NCBI RefSeq assembly: GCF_009674825.1
Contig: NZ_WKJH01000022.1
Location: 980-64,979, forward strand
Direction: 5' to 3'
DNA: 64,000 nt
Origin: Maribacter luteus
GTDB lineage: Bacteria; Bacteroidota; Bacteroidia; Flavobacteriales; Flavobacteriaceae
Of the stretch, positions 29,140 through 39,102 are shown piece after piece. Below the pieces are notes generated by a model. That model was given only the letters and a program-made list of their open reading frames with translations, did no database searches and was not told the DNA's origin. Numbering within the stretch: the first letter of the stretch is position 1; every line of letters begins with the position of its first letter. A program made the translations under genes and the position numbers.

Positions 29140-29172
29140 TAAAAATAAAGCCCTAACATTAAAGTTAGGGCT
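29139..29172 (-). terminator. Intrinsic terminator of the sigma/anti-sigma operon
   Basis: In the minus direction, stem AGCCCTAAC / GTTAGGGCT (29172-29164, 29157-29149) with a 6-base loop is followed by a T-rich tract. It closes the operon ending at 29201. Confidence 0.75.
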
Positions 29173-29200
29173 CAGTAAAATATGGTGTATTTTTAAGATG

Positions 29201-29959
29201 CTAATAATCTATTTTCGCAACGATGTTCTCCACAGTCGGGGTTTGGTTGCCACCTTTTTGCTCAATAGTAATATAACTTACGGCCTTGTCGGCATAGGGC
29301 AGGGCAAGTAATTTTTCTTTACCTGCTGCTTCATCAATGATACCCAGGTTGATCATTTCACCATTGACCTCGGCCCACATTTGAAAACTTTGATTGTCCG
29401 AAATATGCGGAAGTTTCTTTACATTGATATAGGATAACTTTTTTACCGGATTAATATAGGCAACGGCTTTTAAATCCTTGGCGTTGTTGTTGCCTTTTAC
29501 ATTGTATCTTTTGGTCTGTGGGTTGTTCAATACAATGAATTGGTTACGAACATCTTCCAATTCGAGTCTCATATCCTCTTTCAGGGTTTCGATCTTGTTG
29601 TTCACAATGATATTCTCTTCTTGTAGGCTTTGGTTTTGGTTCCAAAGGAAATAAGAAGCTCCTGCGAACATGATAGCGGCAAAACTGGCTGCTATGGCAT
29701 ACCTAAAGAATTTTCTTCTACTTGCATTTTCAGATTTGATACGGGCCATTATCTTGTTTCTTAAACCATCTGGGGTTTTAATGGCGTGTAACTTGGCATA
29801 AATCTCCAAGTTGTCCTGGAGTTCATTGTACGTGTCCCTAACTTCAGGGTACATGGCCAAGTACCGTTCTACTTGTAAGGATTCCTGATCATTGGTTGTT
29901 CCCAATAAATACTTTTCAAGTAAATCGGAATCTAGGAATATTTTTATCTTTTCTTTCAT
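29201..29959 (-). CDS. Anti-sigma factor, RskA-like
   Basis: 252 residues. An N-terminal cytoplasmic anti-sigma helix bundle (about 1-85, YLLGTTNDQESLQVERYL), one membrane helix (YAIAASFAAIMFAGASYFLW), a coiled coil, and a C-terminal RskA-type extracytoplasmic domain (YINVKKLPHISDNQSFQMWA...). It holds the cognate ECF sigma factor, encoded immediately upstream with a 1-base stop/start overlap, at the membrane until a signal triggers release. Confidence 0.85.
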   Translation of the reverse strand: MKEKIKIFLDSDLLEKYLLGTTNDQESLQVERYLAMYPEVRDTYNELQDNLEIYAKLHAIKTPDGLRNKIMARIKSENASRRKFFRYAIAASFAAIMFAGASYFLWNQNQSLQEENIIVNNKIETLKEDMRLELEDVRNQFIVLNNPQTKRYNVKGNNNAKDLKAVAYINPVKKLSYINVKKLPHISDNQSFQMWAEVNGEMINLGIIDEAAGKEKLLALPYADKAVSYITIEQKGGNQTPTVENIVAKIDY

Positions 29960-30522
29960 TACATCAGATTTAGAAGGAGTGCCAGCATCATCGAAGGGCC
30001 GTAGATTTTCTTTAATTCCCTAAGGCCGATCTTTAATCTTGATTTTATGGTCCCTAAGGGAATATTCAGTTCGTCACTGGCTTCCTGTTGGGTCATTCCT
30101 TCGAAAAATAGGGCTTCGAGTACAATTTGGTACTTTTCCTCTATTTTGTCCAAGTTCTCGCGAACATCCATAAATTCAGGCTTGATGCTATCAACACCTA
30201 AATTATATACGTCAGAAACATCCATTTGGATTTCCTTATCCGTTTTTGTGTTCACACTACGCAATTTGTCAATGGCCGTATTTCTGGTAATCCTGAACAA
30301 CCAAGTAAACAATTTTGCCTTTGAGGCGTCATAAGAATCTGATTTTTTCCAGATTTTCACAAAGCTTTCCTGTAACACGTCTTGAGCCAATTCTTCATCC
30401 CGGACCACTTTTTTAGCTACACCGTACAAAGTATCCCCATAATGTTCGTACAGGAGCGAAATGGCTTTTTCGTCCCGTTCTTGCAGTAATTCAACAATAT
30501 GCTTTTCCAGAAGTGCGCTCAT
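29959..30522 (-). CDS. ECF-type RNA polymerase sigma factor (SigK-like)
   Basis: 187 residues. Region 2 (AISLLYEHYGDTLYGVAKKV, DVLQESFVKIWKKSDSYD, LFTWLFRITRNTAID) and region 4 (MTQQEASDELNIPLGTIKSR). Pairs with the RskA-like anti-sigma factor directly downstream. It is a different gene from the ECF factor at 28310-28870. Confidence 0.9.
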   Translation of the reverse strand: MSALLEKHIVELLQERDEKAISLLYEHYGDTLYGVAKKVVRDEELAQDVLQESFVKIWKKSDSYDASKAKLFTWLFRITRNTAIDKLRSVNTKTDKEIQMDVSDVYNLGVDSIKPEFMDVRENLDKIEEKYQIVLEALFFEGMTQQEASDELNIPLGTIKSRLKIGLRELKKIYGPSMMLALLLNLM

Positions 30523-30720
30523 GTATTCGTTTGGCTTCGAAAAAAATTATGCCCTCGTCATCCAATCAAACGATTGTTACCGTATATCCTTTAAACGCTA
30601 ATTTATAAAATTGATTGTTATGGTTAGCGTTATCTTAAAGTTTTAATTATATAGATGTACAATTGGTACTTGTACATTTTATTTTTGGTTAGTTTGGTTT
30701 GGTATAGCCCCTGTTATTCT

Positions 30721-31746
30721 TTAGCAGGGGTTATTTATTATATTGACTTCCGGACTTATACGAATACCATAGGCTTCGAAAACGGCATTAATGATCTTAT
30801 GAGCCAATCCTATAATTTCCTGACCGGTTGCATTGCCATAATTCACCAATACCAAAGCTTGGTTCTTGTGTACCCCGGCATCCCCGAATCGTTTTCCTTT
30901 AAATCCGCATTGTTCTATTAGCCAACCCGCAGGCACCTTATAGGTTCCATCGGATATTTTATAATATTTGGCTTCGGGGTGTTCGTTAATGAAAATATCG
31001 AATTCCTTTTTTGAAAGTATGGGGTTTTTGAAGAAACTACCACTATTTCCCAATACTTTGGGGTCTGGTAATTTACTTTCCCTAATGGCCACGACGGCTT
31101 TTGATATGTCCTGGATCGTAGGGCTGTTGATCTCCCACGCCGCCAACTGGGATTCTATGGCACCGTAAGAGGTGTTCAGTTCATGGTTCTTTTTGGTCAG
31201 TTTTAAAATGACAGAGGTTATGATGTACTTGTTCTTTCCTTTGTTTTTGAAATAGGACTCCCTATATCCAAATTGGCAATCTTCCTTGGTGAAGACCTTG
31301 GTGCTTTGGTCATTTATCGCCATGGTCTCGCAACTAACAAAGGTGTCTTTGAGTTCTATGCCATAGGCCCCGATATTTTGAATGGGAGCGGTACCTATTC
31401 GTCCCGGTATCAAGGATAAATTTTCAAGTCCACCGTAATCTTGCTCTAAACACCAAAGAACGGTGTCGTGCCACTCTTCACCACCCATGACCTTAAGGTA
31501 GACATGTTCGTCGTCTTCCTTTAGTATTTCCTTGCCTTTGATGTTCATATGTAAAACAAGGGCGTCTATATCTTTGGTAATCAACATATTGCTTCCTCCA
31601 CTGATTATGAACAGGTCTGGGTGTATTTCTGATTGAAGGGCTTTTTTTAGGTTCGCTATTGTACTGATTTCAATAAAAAACCTGGCCTTGGCGTCAATAC
31701 CGAAGGTGTTATATGGTTTTAGGGAAATATTCTCTTGGACGTTCAT
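30721..31746 (-). CDS. murB: UDP-N-acetylenolpyruvoylglucosamine reductase
   Basis: 341 residues. FAD-binding SGGSNMLI and IPGRIGTAPIQNIGAYGIE; catalytic Ser in GNSGSFFKNPI; C-terminal Glu in ISPEVNII. It makes UDP-MurNAc for peptidoglycan. Type I-like length without the shorter type II truncation. Its ATG overlaps the stop of the aminotransferase gene by one base, so the two are co-translated. Confidence 0.93.
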   Translation of the reverse strand: MNVQENISLKPYNTFGIDAKARFFIEISTIANLKKALQSEIHPDLFIISGGSNMLITKDIDALVLHMNIKGKEILKEDDEHVYLKVMGGEEWHDTVLWCLEQDYGGLENLSLIPGRIGTAPIQNIGAYGIELKDTFVSCETMAINDQSTKVFTKEDCQFGYRESYFKNKGKNKYIITSVILKLTKKNHELNTSYGAIESQLAAWEINSPTIQDISKAVVAIRESKLPDPKVLGNSGSFFKNPILSKKEFDIFINEHPEAKYYKISDGTYKVPAGWLIEQCGFKGKRFGDAGVHKNQALVLVNYGNATGQEIIGLAHKIINAVFEAYGIRISPEVNIINNPC

Positions 31747-32939
31747 TATTGGTCCTTATAAACTTTTAATGCTTCCTTTAAAATGTATACGGCCCTTTTT
31801 AGGCTTTCCTTGTCCAGGACATAGGCTATTCGTATTTGGTTTTTGCCCAGACCTTCCGAGGCGTAAAAACCTGCGGCAGGCGCCACCATGACCGTTTCCC
31901 CATTGACCCTGAATTCTTCCAACAACCATTGTGCGAAATGATCGGAATCTTTTATGGGAAGTTCGGCAATACAGTAAAAGGCCCCATGTGGATGACCGAT
32001 TTTGATGCCGTCTATTTGTTGTAATTCCGAAATGAGAAGGTCTCTTCGGGATACATATTCTGTTTTTACATCATCAAAATAGCTTTGAGGTGTTTCCAAG
32101 GCTGCTTCACTTGCGATTTGCGCATAAGTAGGAGGTGATAAACGGGCCTGGGCGAATTTAAGGGCCGTTTTTATTATTTCCTTGTTTTTGCTTACCAGAC
32201 AACCGATCCGGGCACCGCACATACTATATCTTTTGGAAACCGAATCGACGATTATGGCATGATCTTCCATTCCCTGTTCTTGAAGTATGGAATAATGTTC
32301 CTTTCCATCATAGGTGAATTCCCTGTAAACTTCGTCCGCAATTAGGTAGAGGTCATGTTTTTTGGCAATGGCGGATAATTTTTTTATTTCTTCCCGTGTG
32401 TATAAATAGCCAGTGGGGTTTCCGGGATTGCAAATGAGGATGCCTTTTGTTTTCGGTGTAATGAGTTTCTCGAATTCATCAATAAGGGGAAGGGCAAAAT
32501 TATTTTCGATTTGGGAAACCACAGGAACTACTTTAATTCCCATTGCGGTCGCAAATCCGTTATAATTCGCATAAAAAGGCTCCGGGATTATTATTTCATC
32601 ATCCGTATCGGCAATACTGCCCATTGTGAAGGATAGTGCCTCGGATCCACCGGTTGTAACTATAATATCTTGTGCGGATACGTTTATTTCATTTTTCAAG
32701 TAATAGGAAGCCAGTTTTTCACGATAAACCTCCGAACCTTCGGTCCTGCTGTACTCCAATACCGAAAGCGTATTGTTCTTTACCGCATCCAGAGCTATTT
32801 GAGGGGTTTTGATATCGGGTTGACCAATATTTAAATGGATCACCTTAGCTCCATTCTTTTTAGCCTTTTCGGCATAAGGGACTAATTTACGAATAGGTGA
32901 TTCGGGCATTGAAAACCCTTTTTTCGAAATAGATGGCAT
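31746..32939 (-). CDS. PLP-dependent aminotransferase, class I/II (aspartate-type)
   Basis: 397 residues. ICNPGNPTGYLY binds PLP, the Schiff-base Lys is in VDSVSKRYSMCGARIG, and the substrate-carboxylate Arg is near IRIAYVL. The family includes aspartate and related aminotransferases; substrate not fixed. Upstream partner of murB in an overlapping gene pair. Confidence 0.85.
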   Translation of the reverse strand: MPSISKKGFSMPESPIRKLVPYAEKAKKNGAKVIHLNIGQPDIKTPQIALDAVKNNTLSVLEYSRTEGSEVYREKLASYYLKNEINVSAQDIIVTTGGSEALSFTMGSIADTDDEIIIPEPFYANYNGFATAMGIKVVPVVSQIENNFALPLIDEFEKLITPKTKGILICNPGNPTGYLYTREEIKKLSAIAKKHDLYLIADEVYREFTYDGKEHYSILQEQGMEDHAIIVDSVSKRYSMCGARIGCLVSKNKEIIKTALKFAQARLSPPTYAQIASEAALETPQSYFDDVKTEYVSRRDLLISELQQIDGIKIGHPHGAFYCIAELPIKDSDHFAQWLLEEFRVNGETVMVAPAAGFYASEGLGKNQIRIAYVLDKESLKRAVYILKEALKVYKDQ

Positions 32940-33090
32940 ATGCTCTTAATTTTAAACAAAAATGAGAAATCATTGTCTACAATACAACCGTACCACGGTT
33001 TATTTCACTTGTTTTTAAAATGTTAAATAACAGGGTTTTAAGGTATTTTTTGTGTAAATTGAAGGGCAACCATAAGAGGTTGAGGTTGTT

Positions 33091-34431
33091 ATGAGGGGTT
33101 TTAGGTCTTTTTTTTGGGTTTTGTTGCTCATTTTTCCAGTTTTGGGAATGGGCCAGACCTTTGAATTGCCCGAAGGCAAAAAATTCCAAAAAATAAAATT
33201 CCAACTGGTCAATAACTTGATTATTCTGCCTATTGAGGTGAATGGGACGGAACTTTCCTTTATGTTGGATAGTGGGGTGAACCAGCCTATTCTTTTTAAC
33301 ATAACCGATCAAGACTCCATTCAAATCAATAATGTTTCCGAAATAAAGATCAGGGGATTGGGAGAGGGTGAATCGATCAAAGCCTTGAGTTCGCGGGGCA
33401 ATACCTTCACATTGAAAAATATTGAGAACCGAAAACAATTACTTTATGTGGTCATTGATAAAAGCCTGAATTTTTCAACGAGTTTGGGAATCCCCGTACA
33501 TGGTATTATCGGGTACGATCTATTTCGGGATTTTGTGGTCGACATTAATTATGCAACAAGGACCATGAAATTTTATGACCCAAAGTTTTATACATATAAA
33601 AAGGATAAAAGGTCTGAGACCTTGCCTATGACCATTCACAGGAGAAAAGCCTATCTAGATGCCAATGTTTTGGTCGATGATGTGGATGATATTCCAGTGC
33701 ACCTCTTGATTGATACTGGGAGTACGGATGCCATATGGCTGTTTGAGGATGATGAAATCGGAATACCGGAGGCCCACTATGATGATTTTTTAGGTAAAGG
33801 ATTAAGTGGAAATATTTTCGGAAAGCGTACAAAGGTAAACAGCATTCAAATAGGTAGTTTTATCCTTAAGGATGCCAAAGCGGCATTCCCTGATACTCGT
33901 TCGTTCGCATCGATTAAAAATTTTGGAAATAGGAACGGTAGTATAGGGGGTGAAGTGTTGAAACGGTTCAATATTGTTTTTGATTACCCCAACCGGAAAG
34001 TAACTTTAAGAAAGAACAATATGTTCAAATCACCCTTCCATTATAATTTAAGCGGTATTACCTTACAACATGATGGGGTTCGTATGGTGTCCCAGCGCCT
34101 ATCAAGTGGTCATGGGGTGGTTAAAAGCGATGATTCTTCGTTCGGCAATGTGCAGATTTTGTTTCAGGACCGTACGCGATTAAGTTTGGTCCCCGAAATT
34201 ATAGTTTCGGGTATTAGGGCCGGTAGCCCGGCCGAAACTGCAGGTTTAAGGGAAGGCGATGTAATACTTGCTGTAAATGGCAAGAGCGTTCATAAATATA
34301 AAATCCAGGAAATAATTCAAATGCTCGATGAAAAAAAAGGAAAAAGGATAAAGGTGCTGATAGAAAGGTACAATCGGGATCTTTTGTTTTCTTTCGTCTT
34401 AGAGGATTTGTTCAAGCATAAAAAACCCTGA
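33091..34431 (+). CDS. Secreted retropepsin-like aspartic protease with PDZ domain
   Basis: 446 residues. Signal peptide 1-22 (ends GMGQ). Two aspartyl-protease half motifs: FMLDSGVNQPILFN in the first half and LLIDTGSTDAIWLF in the second, so it is a double-domain enzyme with both Asp residues present. A C-terminal PDZ domain (GIRAGSPAETAGLREGDVIL) follows. Probably periplasmic or lipid-exposed; substrate unknown. A terminator overlaps its stop codon. Confidence 0.85.
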   Translation: MRGFRSFFWVLLLIFPVLGMGQTFELPEGKKFQKIKFQLVNNLIILPIEVNGTELSFMLDSGVNQPILFNITDQDSIQINNVSEIKIRGLGEGESIKALSSRGNTFTLKNIENRKQLLYVVIDKSLNFSTSLGIPVHGIIGYDLFRDFVVDINYATRTMKFYDPKFYTYKKDKRSETLPMTIHRRKAYLDANVLVDDVDDIPVHLLIDTGSTDAIWLFEDDEIGIPEAHYDDFLGKGLSGNIFGKRTKVNSIQIGSFILKDAKAAFPDTRSFASIKNFGNRNGSIGGEVLKRFNIVFDYPNRKVTLRKNNMFKSPFHYNLSGITLQHDGVRMVSQRLSSGHGVVKSDDSSFGNVQILFQDRTRLSLVPEIIVSGIRAGSPAETAGLREGDVILAVNGKSVHKYKIQEIIQMLDEKKGKRIKVLIERYNRDLLFSFVLEDLFKHKKP

Positions 34432-34462
34432 TTACGAAAATATCCGTAATCAGGGTATATAT
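34425..34462 (+). terminator. Intrinsic terminator between protease/PDZ and DUF1573 genes
   Basis: A 12-bp stem ACCCTGATTACG / CGTAATCAGGGT (34425-34436, 34445-34456) with an 8-base loop overlaps the protease stop codon. The A-tract on its left acts as T-tract for the convergent DUF1573 gene; the plus-side tail is less T-rich. Confidence 0.7.
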
Positions 34463-34478
34463 CAAGAAATAGGTTAAA

Positions 34479-34868
34479 CTATTTAGTTCCTGTGGCTTTT
34501 ATCTCTCCTTTGATCTTTAAGACCTTTGTTGGCGTTTCCGCATTTGAGATAACGGTAATGGCTTTTCTGATAGGACCTACACGGTTCGTATCGTACTTCA
34601 CTTGGATTTCTCCGGTTTTGCCTGGTAAAATAGGTCCGTCCGGTTTTTTTGGAATTGTACATCCGCAGCTAGAACTGACCTTACTTATGATAAGAGGTGC
34701 ATCTCCTGTGTTCGTGAACTCGAACACGCGTACCCCATCACTGCCTTTGGTTATTTGACCGTAGTCAACAGTTTCGGATTTAAACTCGATTTTCGCTTTG
34801 GTTTCTTGGGCGGTTAGGCTAAATCCTAATAGTCCTACAAATAATACAAGTACTATTTTTTTCATCAT
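34479..34868 (-). CDS. DUF1573 domain secreted protein
   Basis: 129 residues. Signal peptide ends LTAQ. The DUF1573 immunoglobulin-like fold is seen in DYGQITKGSDGVRVFEFTNT, then ISKVSSSCGCTIP with the conserved SCGCT motif, and PGKTGEIQVKYDTN. The family is abundant and exported in Bacteroidota, function unclear. It has the clearest promoter in the window. Confidence 0.9.
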   Translation of the reverse strand: MMKKIVLVLFVGLLGFSLTAQETKAKIEFKSETVDYGQITKGSDGVRVFEFTNTGDAPLIISKVSSSCGCTIPKKPDGPILPGKTGEIQVKYDTNRVGPIRKAITVISNAETPTKVLKIKGEIKATGTK

Positions 34869-34888
34869 TAAATATTTAGGGTGAATTT

Positions 34889-34918
34889 CAAAATTAATCT
34901 TTTTAAATGAACGTCCAA
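34889..34918 (-). promoter_or_regulatory. Promoter of the DUF1573 gene (TTG-N19-TAATTTTG)
   Basis: Reading on minus, TTG at 34918-34916 and TAATTTTG at 34896-34889 match both elements of the flavobacterial promoter with 19-base spacing; the ATG at 34868 lies 20 bases beyond. Confidence 0.65.
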
Positions 34919-35018
34919 AATTGTTTTTGTTATGTAATAACGTTACTTATTTTTGTTTCGTATTTATAATTGGGCCAAAAACCCTTTAAAAAATGCAATT
35001 TAACATATCTTTTCGGTT

Positions 35019-35026
35019 TATTTTTG
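35019..35026 (+). promoter_or_regulatory. -7 element of valS
   Basis: TATTTTTG matches TAnnTTTG, 39 bases before the ATG at 35066. It lies inside the longer open frame that starts near 34970, so that longer start is excluded. Confidence 0.5.
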
Positions 35027-35065
35027 CATACCGATTTAATCATTATACAAAAACTGTTCCAAAAA

Positions 35066-37696
35066 ATGGATATTCCTTCTAAATATGAGCCTCAAAAGGT
35101 AGAGAATCACTGGTATGATTACTGGATGAACCATAACTATTTTCATTCCACACCGGATGATCGCGAACCTTATAGTATCGTAATTCCGCCACCAAATGTT
35201 ACCGGAATACTGCATATGGGCCATATGCTCAACAATACCATACAGGATGTATTGATCCGTAGGGCCCGTTTGCAAGGTAAGAATGCTTGCTGGGTGCCGG
35301 GTACCGATCATGCCTCTATCGCTACCGAAGCCAAAGTTGTGGCCAAACTTAAAGAGCAAGGAATAAATAAAGCCGATCTTACTAGGGAAGAATTTTTAAA
35401 ACATGCTTGGGATTGGACGCACGAATATGGAGGGGTTATCCTTGAGCAATTGAAGAAATTGGGGTGTTCCTGTGATTGGGACCGCACGGCTTTTACCATG
35501 GACGATACCATGTCTGCCTCGGTCATAAAGGTATTTGTTGATCTATTCAATAAGGGGTTGATTTATAGGGGGTACCGTATGGTGAATTGGGATCCCGAGG
35601 CACAAACCACCTTATCGGATGAGGAAGTGATCTATGAGGAAAAACAAGGGCTTTTATATTATTTGTCCTACCCTATAGAAGGGTCTGATGAAAAAGTGAC
35701 CATAGCCACCACCCGTCCTGAGACCATCTTGGGCGATACGGCCATCTGTATCAATCCGAACGATGAAAGGTATGCCCATTTAAAAGGCAAGAATGCCATA
35801 GTTCCTATCTGTAATAGGGCCATCCCGATAATCGAGGATGAGTATGTTGATATCGAATTTGGTACAGGGTGCTTAAAAGTAACTCCGGCCCATGATATCA
35901 ATGACAAGGCCTTGGGTGAGAAGCACGATTTAGAGACCATAGATATTTTCAATGCGGATGCCACTATGAACAGTTTTGGGATGCATTACCAGGGTAAAGA
36001 TCGTTTTGTGGTTCGTAAGGAAATAAAAAAAGAACTTGAAGAAAAAGGGTTTTTGGTCAAAACCGAAAACTACGTTAACAAAGTAGGTACTTCGGAAAGG
36101 ACCAAGGCTGTTATTGAACCGAGATTGTCAGAACAGTGGTTCCTGAAAATGGAAGATTTGGTAAAACCGGCCATTAAATCTGTGTTAGAGACCGATGACA
36201 TCAATTTTTTTCCTAAAAAATTCGAGAATACCTATCGCCACTGGATGGAGAACATCAGGGATTGGAACATCTCTAGGCAATTATGGTGGGGACAGCAGAT
36301 TCCTGCTTATTACTTTGGCGATGGACAAAACGATTTTGTTGTAGCGGAATCTAAAGAAGAAGCTTTGGAAATGGCCAAGAAAAAGTCCGGTGATACCTCA
36401 TTGGTTTTAGAAGATTTAAGACAGGATGCCGATGTGGTCGATACCTGGTTTTCTTCGTGGTTGTGGCCCATGACCGTATTCAACGGAATCTTGGAACCAG
36501 AGAATGAGGATATCAATTACTATTACCCTACAAGTGATCTCGTCACCGGACCTGATATTATTTTCTTCTGGGTGGCTCGTATGATTATCGCAGGATATGA
36601 ATATCGCGATGAAAAACCTTTTGAAAATGTTTATTTCACTGGTATTGTCCGTGATAAGCAAAGACGTAAGATGTCCAAATCCTTGGGTAATTCACCAGAT
36701 GCCTTGAAGTTGATTGAAAATTATGGCGCGGATGGGGTTCGTGTCGGACTTTTGCTGAGTTCAGCTGCCGGGAACGATTTGTTGTTTGACGAGGATCTAT
36801 GCCAACAAGGAAAGAATTTCGCTAATAAGATATGGAATGGCTTTAGGTTGGTAAAAGGTTGGGAGGTTAAAGATTTACCCCAGCCCGAAGCCTCTAAACT
36901 GGGAATAGAGTGGTACAAGGCCAAATTCAACCAGACCCTTGCAGAAATTGAAGATCATTTTAGTAAGTATCGTATATCCGATGCTTTAATGGCGATTTAC
37001 AAGTTGATCTGGGACGATTATAGTTCTTGGCTATTGGAAATTATTAAACCTGCCTATCAACAACCTATTGATAAGACATCCTTTGATGAGGTAATAGGTA
37101 TTTTTGAGAATAACCTTAAATTATTGCATCCCTTTATGCCCTTCTTGACAGAAGAGGTGTGGCAACACATTGCGGAGCGTACTCCTGAAGAGGCTTTGGT
37201 AGTTGCTCAATGGCCAAAAATGGATAAAGTAGATGAAGTAATGATCAGGCAATTCGAATTTGCATCTGAGGTTATTTCCGGTATTCGTACCGTTCGGAAA
37301 GAAAAGAACATTCCCATGAAAGAAAGTTTGGAACTTTTGGTGCTTAATACTGAAAATGACAAAGGGGAGTGGGATGCGATTATTAAAAAATTGACCAATG
37401 TTTCCGATATTTCCTATGTTGATGCCGCTGTAGAAGGGGCACTTACCTTTAGGGTAAAGAGTAATGAATATTTTATACCTATAAGTGGAGCCGTTGATAT
37501 AGAAGCGGAAATAAATAAGATCGAAGAGGAATTGAAATATACCGAGGGCTTTTTAAAATCTGTTCAAAAGAAATTATCCAATGAACGTTTCGTAAATAAT
37601 GCTCCCGAAAAGGTCATATCCGTTGAGCGCAAAAAACAGGCCGATGCAGAGGCCAAAATAGCAACCTTGCAAAAGAGTTTGGCAAGTTTAAAATAG
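35066..37696 (+). CDS. valS: Valyl-tRNA synthetase
   Basis: 876 residues. Class I signature HMGH in [17 protein letters not shown] loop in [13 protein letters not shown], an editing domain between them ([13 protein letters not shown]), and a C-terminal coiled-coil tail ([18 protein letters not shown]). The ATG at 35066 ([16 protein letters not shown]) gives the standard N-terminus. It is followed 17 bases later by an FAH-fold hydrolase. Confidence 0.97.
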   Translation: MDIPSKYEPQKVENHWYDYWMNHNYFHSTPDDREPYSIVIPPPNVTGILHMGHMLNNTIQDVLIRRARLQGKNACWVPGTDHASIATEAKVVAKLKEQGINKADLTREEFLKHAWDWTHEYGGVILEQLKKLGCSCDWDRTAFTMDDTMSASVIKVFVDLFNKGLIYRGYRMVNWDPEAQTTLSDEEVIYEEKQGLLYYLSYPIEGSDEKVTIATTRPETILGDTAICINPNDERYAHLKGKNAIVPICNRAIPIIEDEYVDIEFGTGCLKVTPAHDINDKALGEKHDLETIDIFNADATMNSFGMHYQGKDRFVVRKEIKKELEEKGFLVKTENYVNKVGTSERTKAVIEPRLSEQWFLKMEDLVKPAIKSVLETDDINFFPKKFENTYRHWMENIRDWNISRQLWWGQQIPAYYFGDGQNDFVVAESKEEALEMAKKKSGDTSLVLEDLRQDADVVDTWFSSWLWPMTVFNGILEPENEDINYYYPTSDLVTGPDIIFFWVARMIIAGYEYRDEKPFENVYFTGIVRDKQRRKMSKSLGNSPDALKLIENYGADGVRVGLLLSSAAGNDLLFDEDLCQQGKNFANKIWNGFRLVKGWEVKDLPQPEASKLGIEWYKAKFNQTLAEIEDHFSKYRISDALMAIYKLIWDDYSSWLLEIIKPAYQQPIDKTSFDEVIGIFENNLKLLHPFMPFLTEEVWQHIAERTPEEALVVAQWPKMDKVDEVMIRQFEFASEVISGIRTVRKEKNIPMKESLELLVLNTENDKGEWDAIIKKLTNVSDISYVDAAVEGALTFRVKSNEYFIPISGAVDIEAEINKIEEELKYTEGFLKSVQKKLSNERFVNNAPEKVISVERKKQADAEAKIATLQKSLASLK

Positions 37697-37713
37697 TAAA
37701 CTATATAAAGATT

Positions 37714-38328
37714 ATGAAAATAGTAGCAATAGGTAAGAACTATGTAAATGATTTGAGTGAATTACCCGAAGGAGAGGTAATTCCAATGATTTTCACAAAA
37801 CCTGACTCATCACTTTTGGAAAATGATGAGGATTTGGAGTTGCCGGTTTTTTCAAATGATGTTTGGTATGAGGTAGAGTTGGCCTTTAGAATCGGAAAGA
37901 CCTGCAAAAATGCTACGGTTGAAAATGCGCTGTCCTTTGTAGATGCCGTTGCATTATCAAATGATCTAACTGCCAAGGATGTTTTAAAGAAAAGCCGGGA
38001 ACCCAATAAAGGGCCATGGGCACTGGCAAAAGGTTTTGATGGGGCAACACCAATTTCGAAATTTTTGCCAATTACCCAATTTCCCGATGTACAGAACATC
38101 AATTTCTCAATGACCGTAAACGGTCTTGAGACCCAGAAAGGTAATAGTCGCCTTATGATTACAAGTGTGGCAAAAATGATTGCTTATGTATCTGGAATAA
38201 TGACCTTGAACCCTGGTGACGTACTATTGTCGGGCACACCGGCCAAAGGTGCTGGTCAGGTAAATTCCGGTGATGAAATGGTAGGTTATTTGGAAGGGCA
38301 AAAAATGTTCACGACCAAAGTAAAATAA
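37714..38328 (+). CDS. Fumarylacetoacetate hydrolase-family protein (acylpyruvase-like)
   Basis: 204 residues, the short single-domain FAH form. Metal ligands in WYEVELAFRI (ExE) and the Asp in VALSNDLTAKD, active-site Lys in AKGFDGATPIS, and the LLSGTPAKGAG loop are present. Such enzymes hydrolyse acylpyruvates or decarboxylate oxaloacetate; the substrate is not determined. It follows valS closely and may be read through from it. Confidence 0.85.
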   Translation: MKIVAIGKNYVNDLSELPEGEVIPMIFTKPDSSLLENDEDLELPVFSNDVWYEVELAFRIGKTCKNATVENALSFVDAVALSNDLTAKDVLKKSREPNKGPWALAKGFDGATPISKFLPITQFPDVQNINFSMTVNGLETQKGNSRLMITSVAKMIAYVSGIMTLNPGDVLLSGTPAKGAGQVNSGDEMVGYLEGQKMFTTKVK

Positions 38329-38402
38329 GGGATATAGGATTTTTAAATCTTTAATTACCGATTTTAGGGACAGATTATTATCTTTAAGAAAAACATTTTC
38401 TT

Positions 38403-38990
38403 ATGATAAAATTTGTCCCTTTTATTTTTTCTTTGATTTCTGTTGGGATTTTTGCCCAGAAAAAGGTAGAAATTCTACCCAATGAAATACAAATACAGAC
38501 CGCTGTGCTCCCTGCTCCGGAAGAAGATAGGGATGCTGCCATGGTATATGGTTATAATGAATCGGGTGAAATGGTCGTATTACGGGAAGGGACGAACAAC
38601 CTTGTTTGTATCGGGGATGACCCCGATAAAGAAGGAATAAGTGTATCCTGTTATTCTAAAAAACTAGAGCCCTTTATGGCACGTGGCAGGGAACTAACGG
38701 TCGAAGGTAAGAACACCAAGGAAAAACGAGAGATTCGCGGAGCGGAGGTTGCTTCAGGTAAAATACCGATGCCCAAAGCGCCCAGTATGACATATATTTA
38801 TTTTGGTAAGGAAGAAAATTATGACAAAATCACCGGATTGCTCAAAGATGGGCAGTTCAGGTATGTGATCTATACACCTTTTGCCACGCCTGAAGAAACC
38901 GGATTGCCCATAAAGCCACATGCGAAAGGAATGCCTTGGCTAATGGATCCCGGTACACATAGGGCTCATATTATGATCGGCCCTTTTTAG
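38403..38990 (+). CDS. Secreted protein of unknown function
   Basis: 195 residues with a signal peptide (MIKFVPFIFSLISVGIFAQ). No domain recognised. It has a NLVCIGDDPDKEGISVSCYS segment (two Cys, perhaps a disulfide), then LEPFMARGRELTVEGK and a conserved-looking C-terminus GLPIKPHAKGMPWLMDPGTH. No enzyme assigned. A hairpin with a T-tract overlaps its stop codon. Confidence 0.65.
   Translation: MIKFVPFIFSLISVGIFAQKKVEILPNEIQIQTAVLPAPEEDRDAAMVYGYNESGEMVVLREGTNNLVCIGDDPDKEGISVSCYSKKLEPFMARGRELTVEGKNTKEKREIRGAEVASGKIPMPKAPSMTYIYFGKEENYDKITGLLKDGQFRYVIYTPFATPEETGLPIKPHAKGMPWLMDPGTHRAHIMIGPF
38961..38989 (+). terminator. Possible terminator overlapping the stop of the unknown secreted protein
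   Basis: GGGC-TCAT (38962-38969) pairs with ATGA (38973-38976) and GCCC (38980-38983), with a 3-base bulge, followed by TTTTT. The stem is short and bulged. Confidence 0.35.
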
Positions 38991-39102
38991 TTAGCCCGTC
39001 TCAACCTCGTTTTATAAACTATTTATCATTTGTCCGAACATGAATTTGGGTAAACCCTTGATTTGCCCAATTTCGTATTTTTAGAAAATAATATTACCAT
39101 AC

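Noticed and set aside
32977-33438. A minus-strand frame antisense to the aspartic-protease gene
   Set aside because: No family features and fully overlapped by a gene with signal peptide and catalytic motifs.
34970-35065. Longer valS start
   Set aside because: The -7 element at 35019-35026 lies within it, and the family starts at [10 protein letters not shown].
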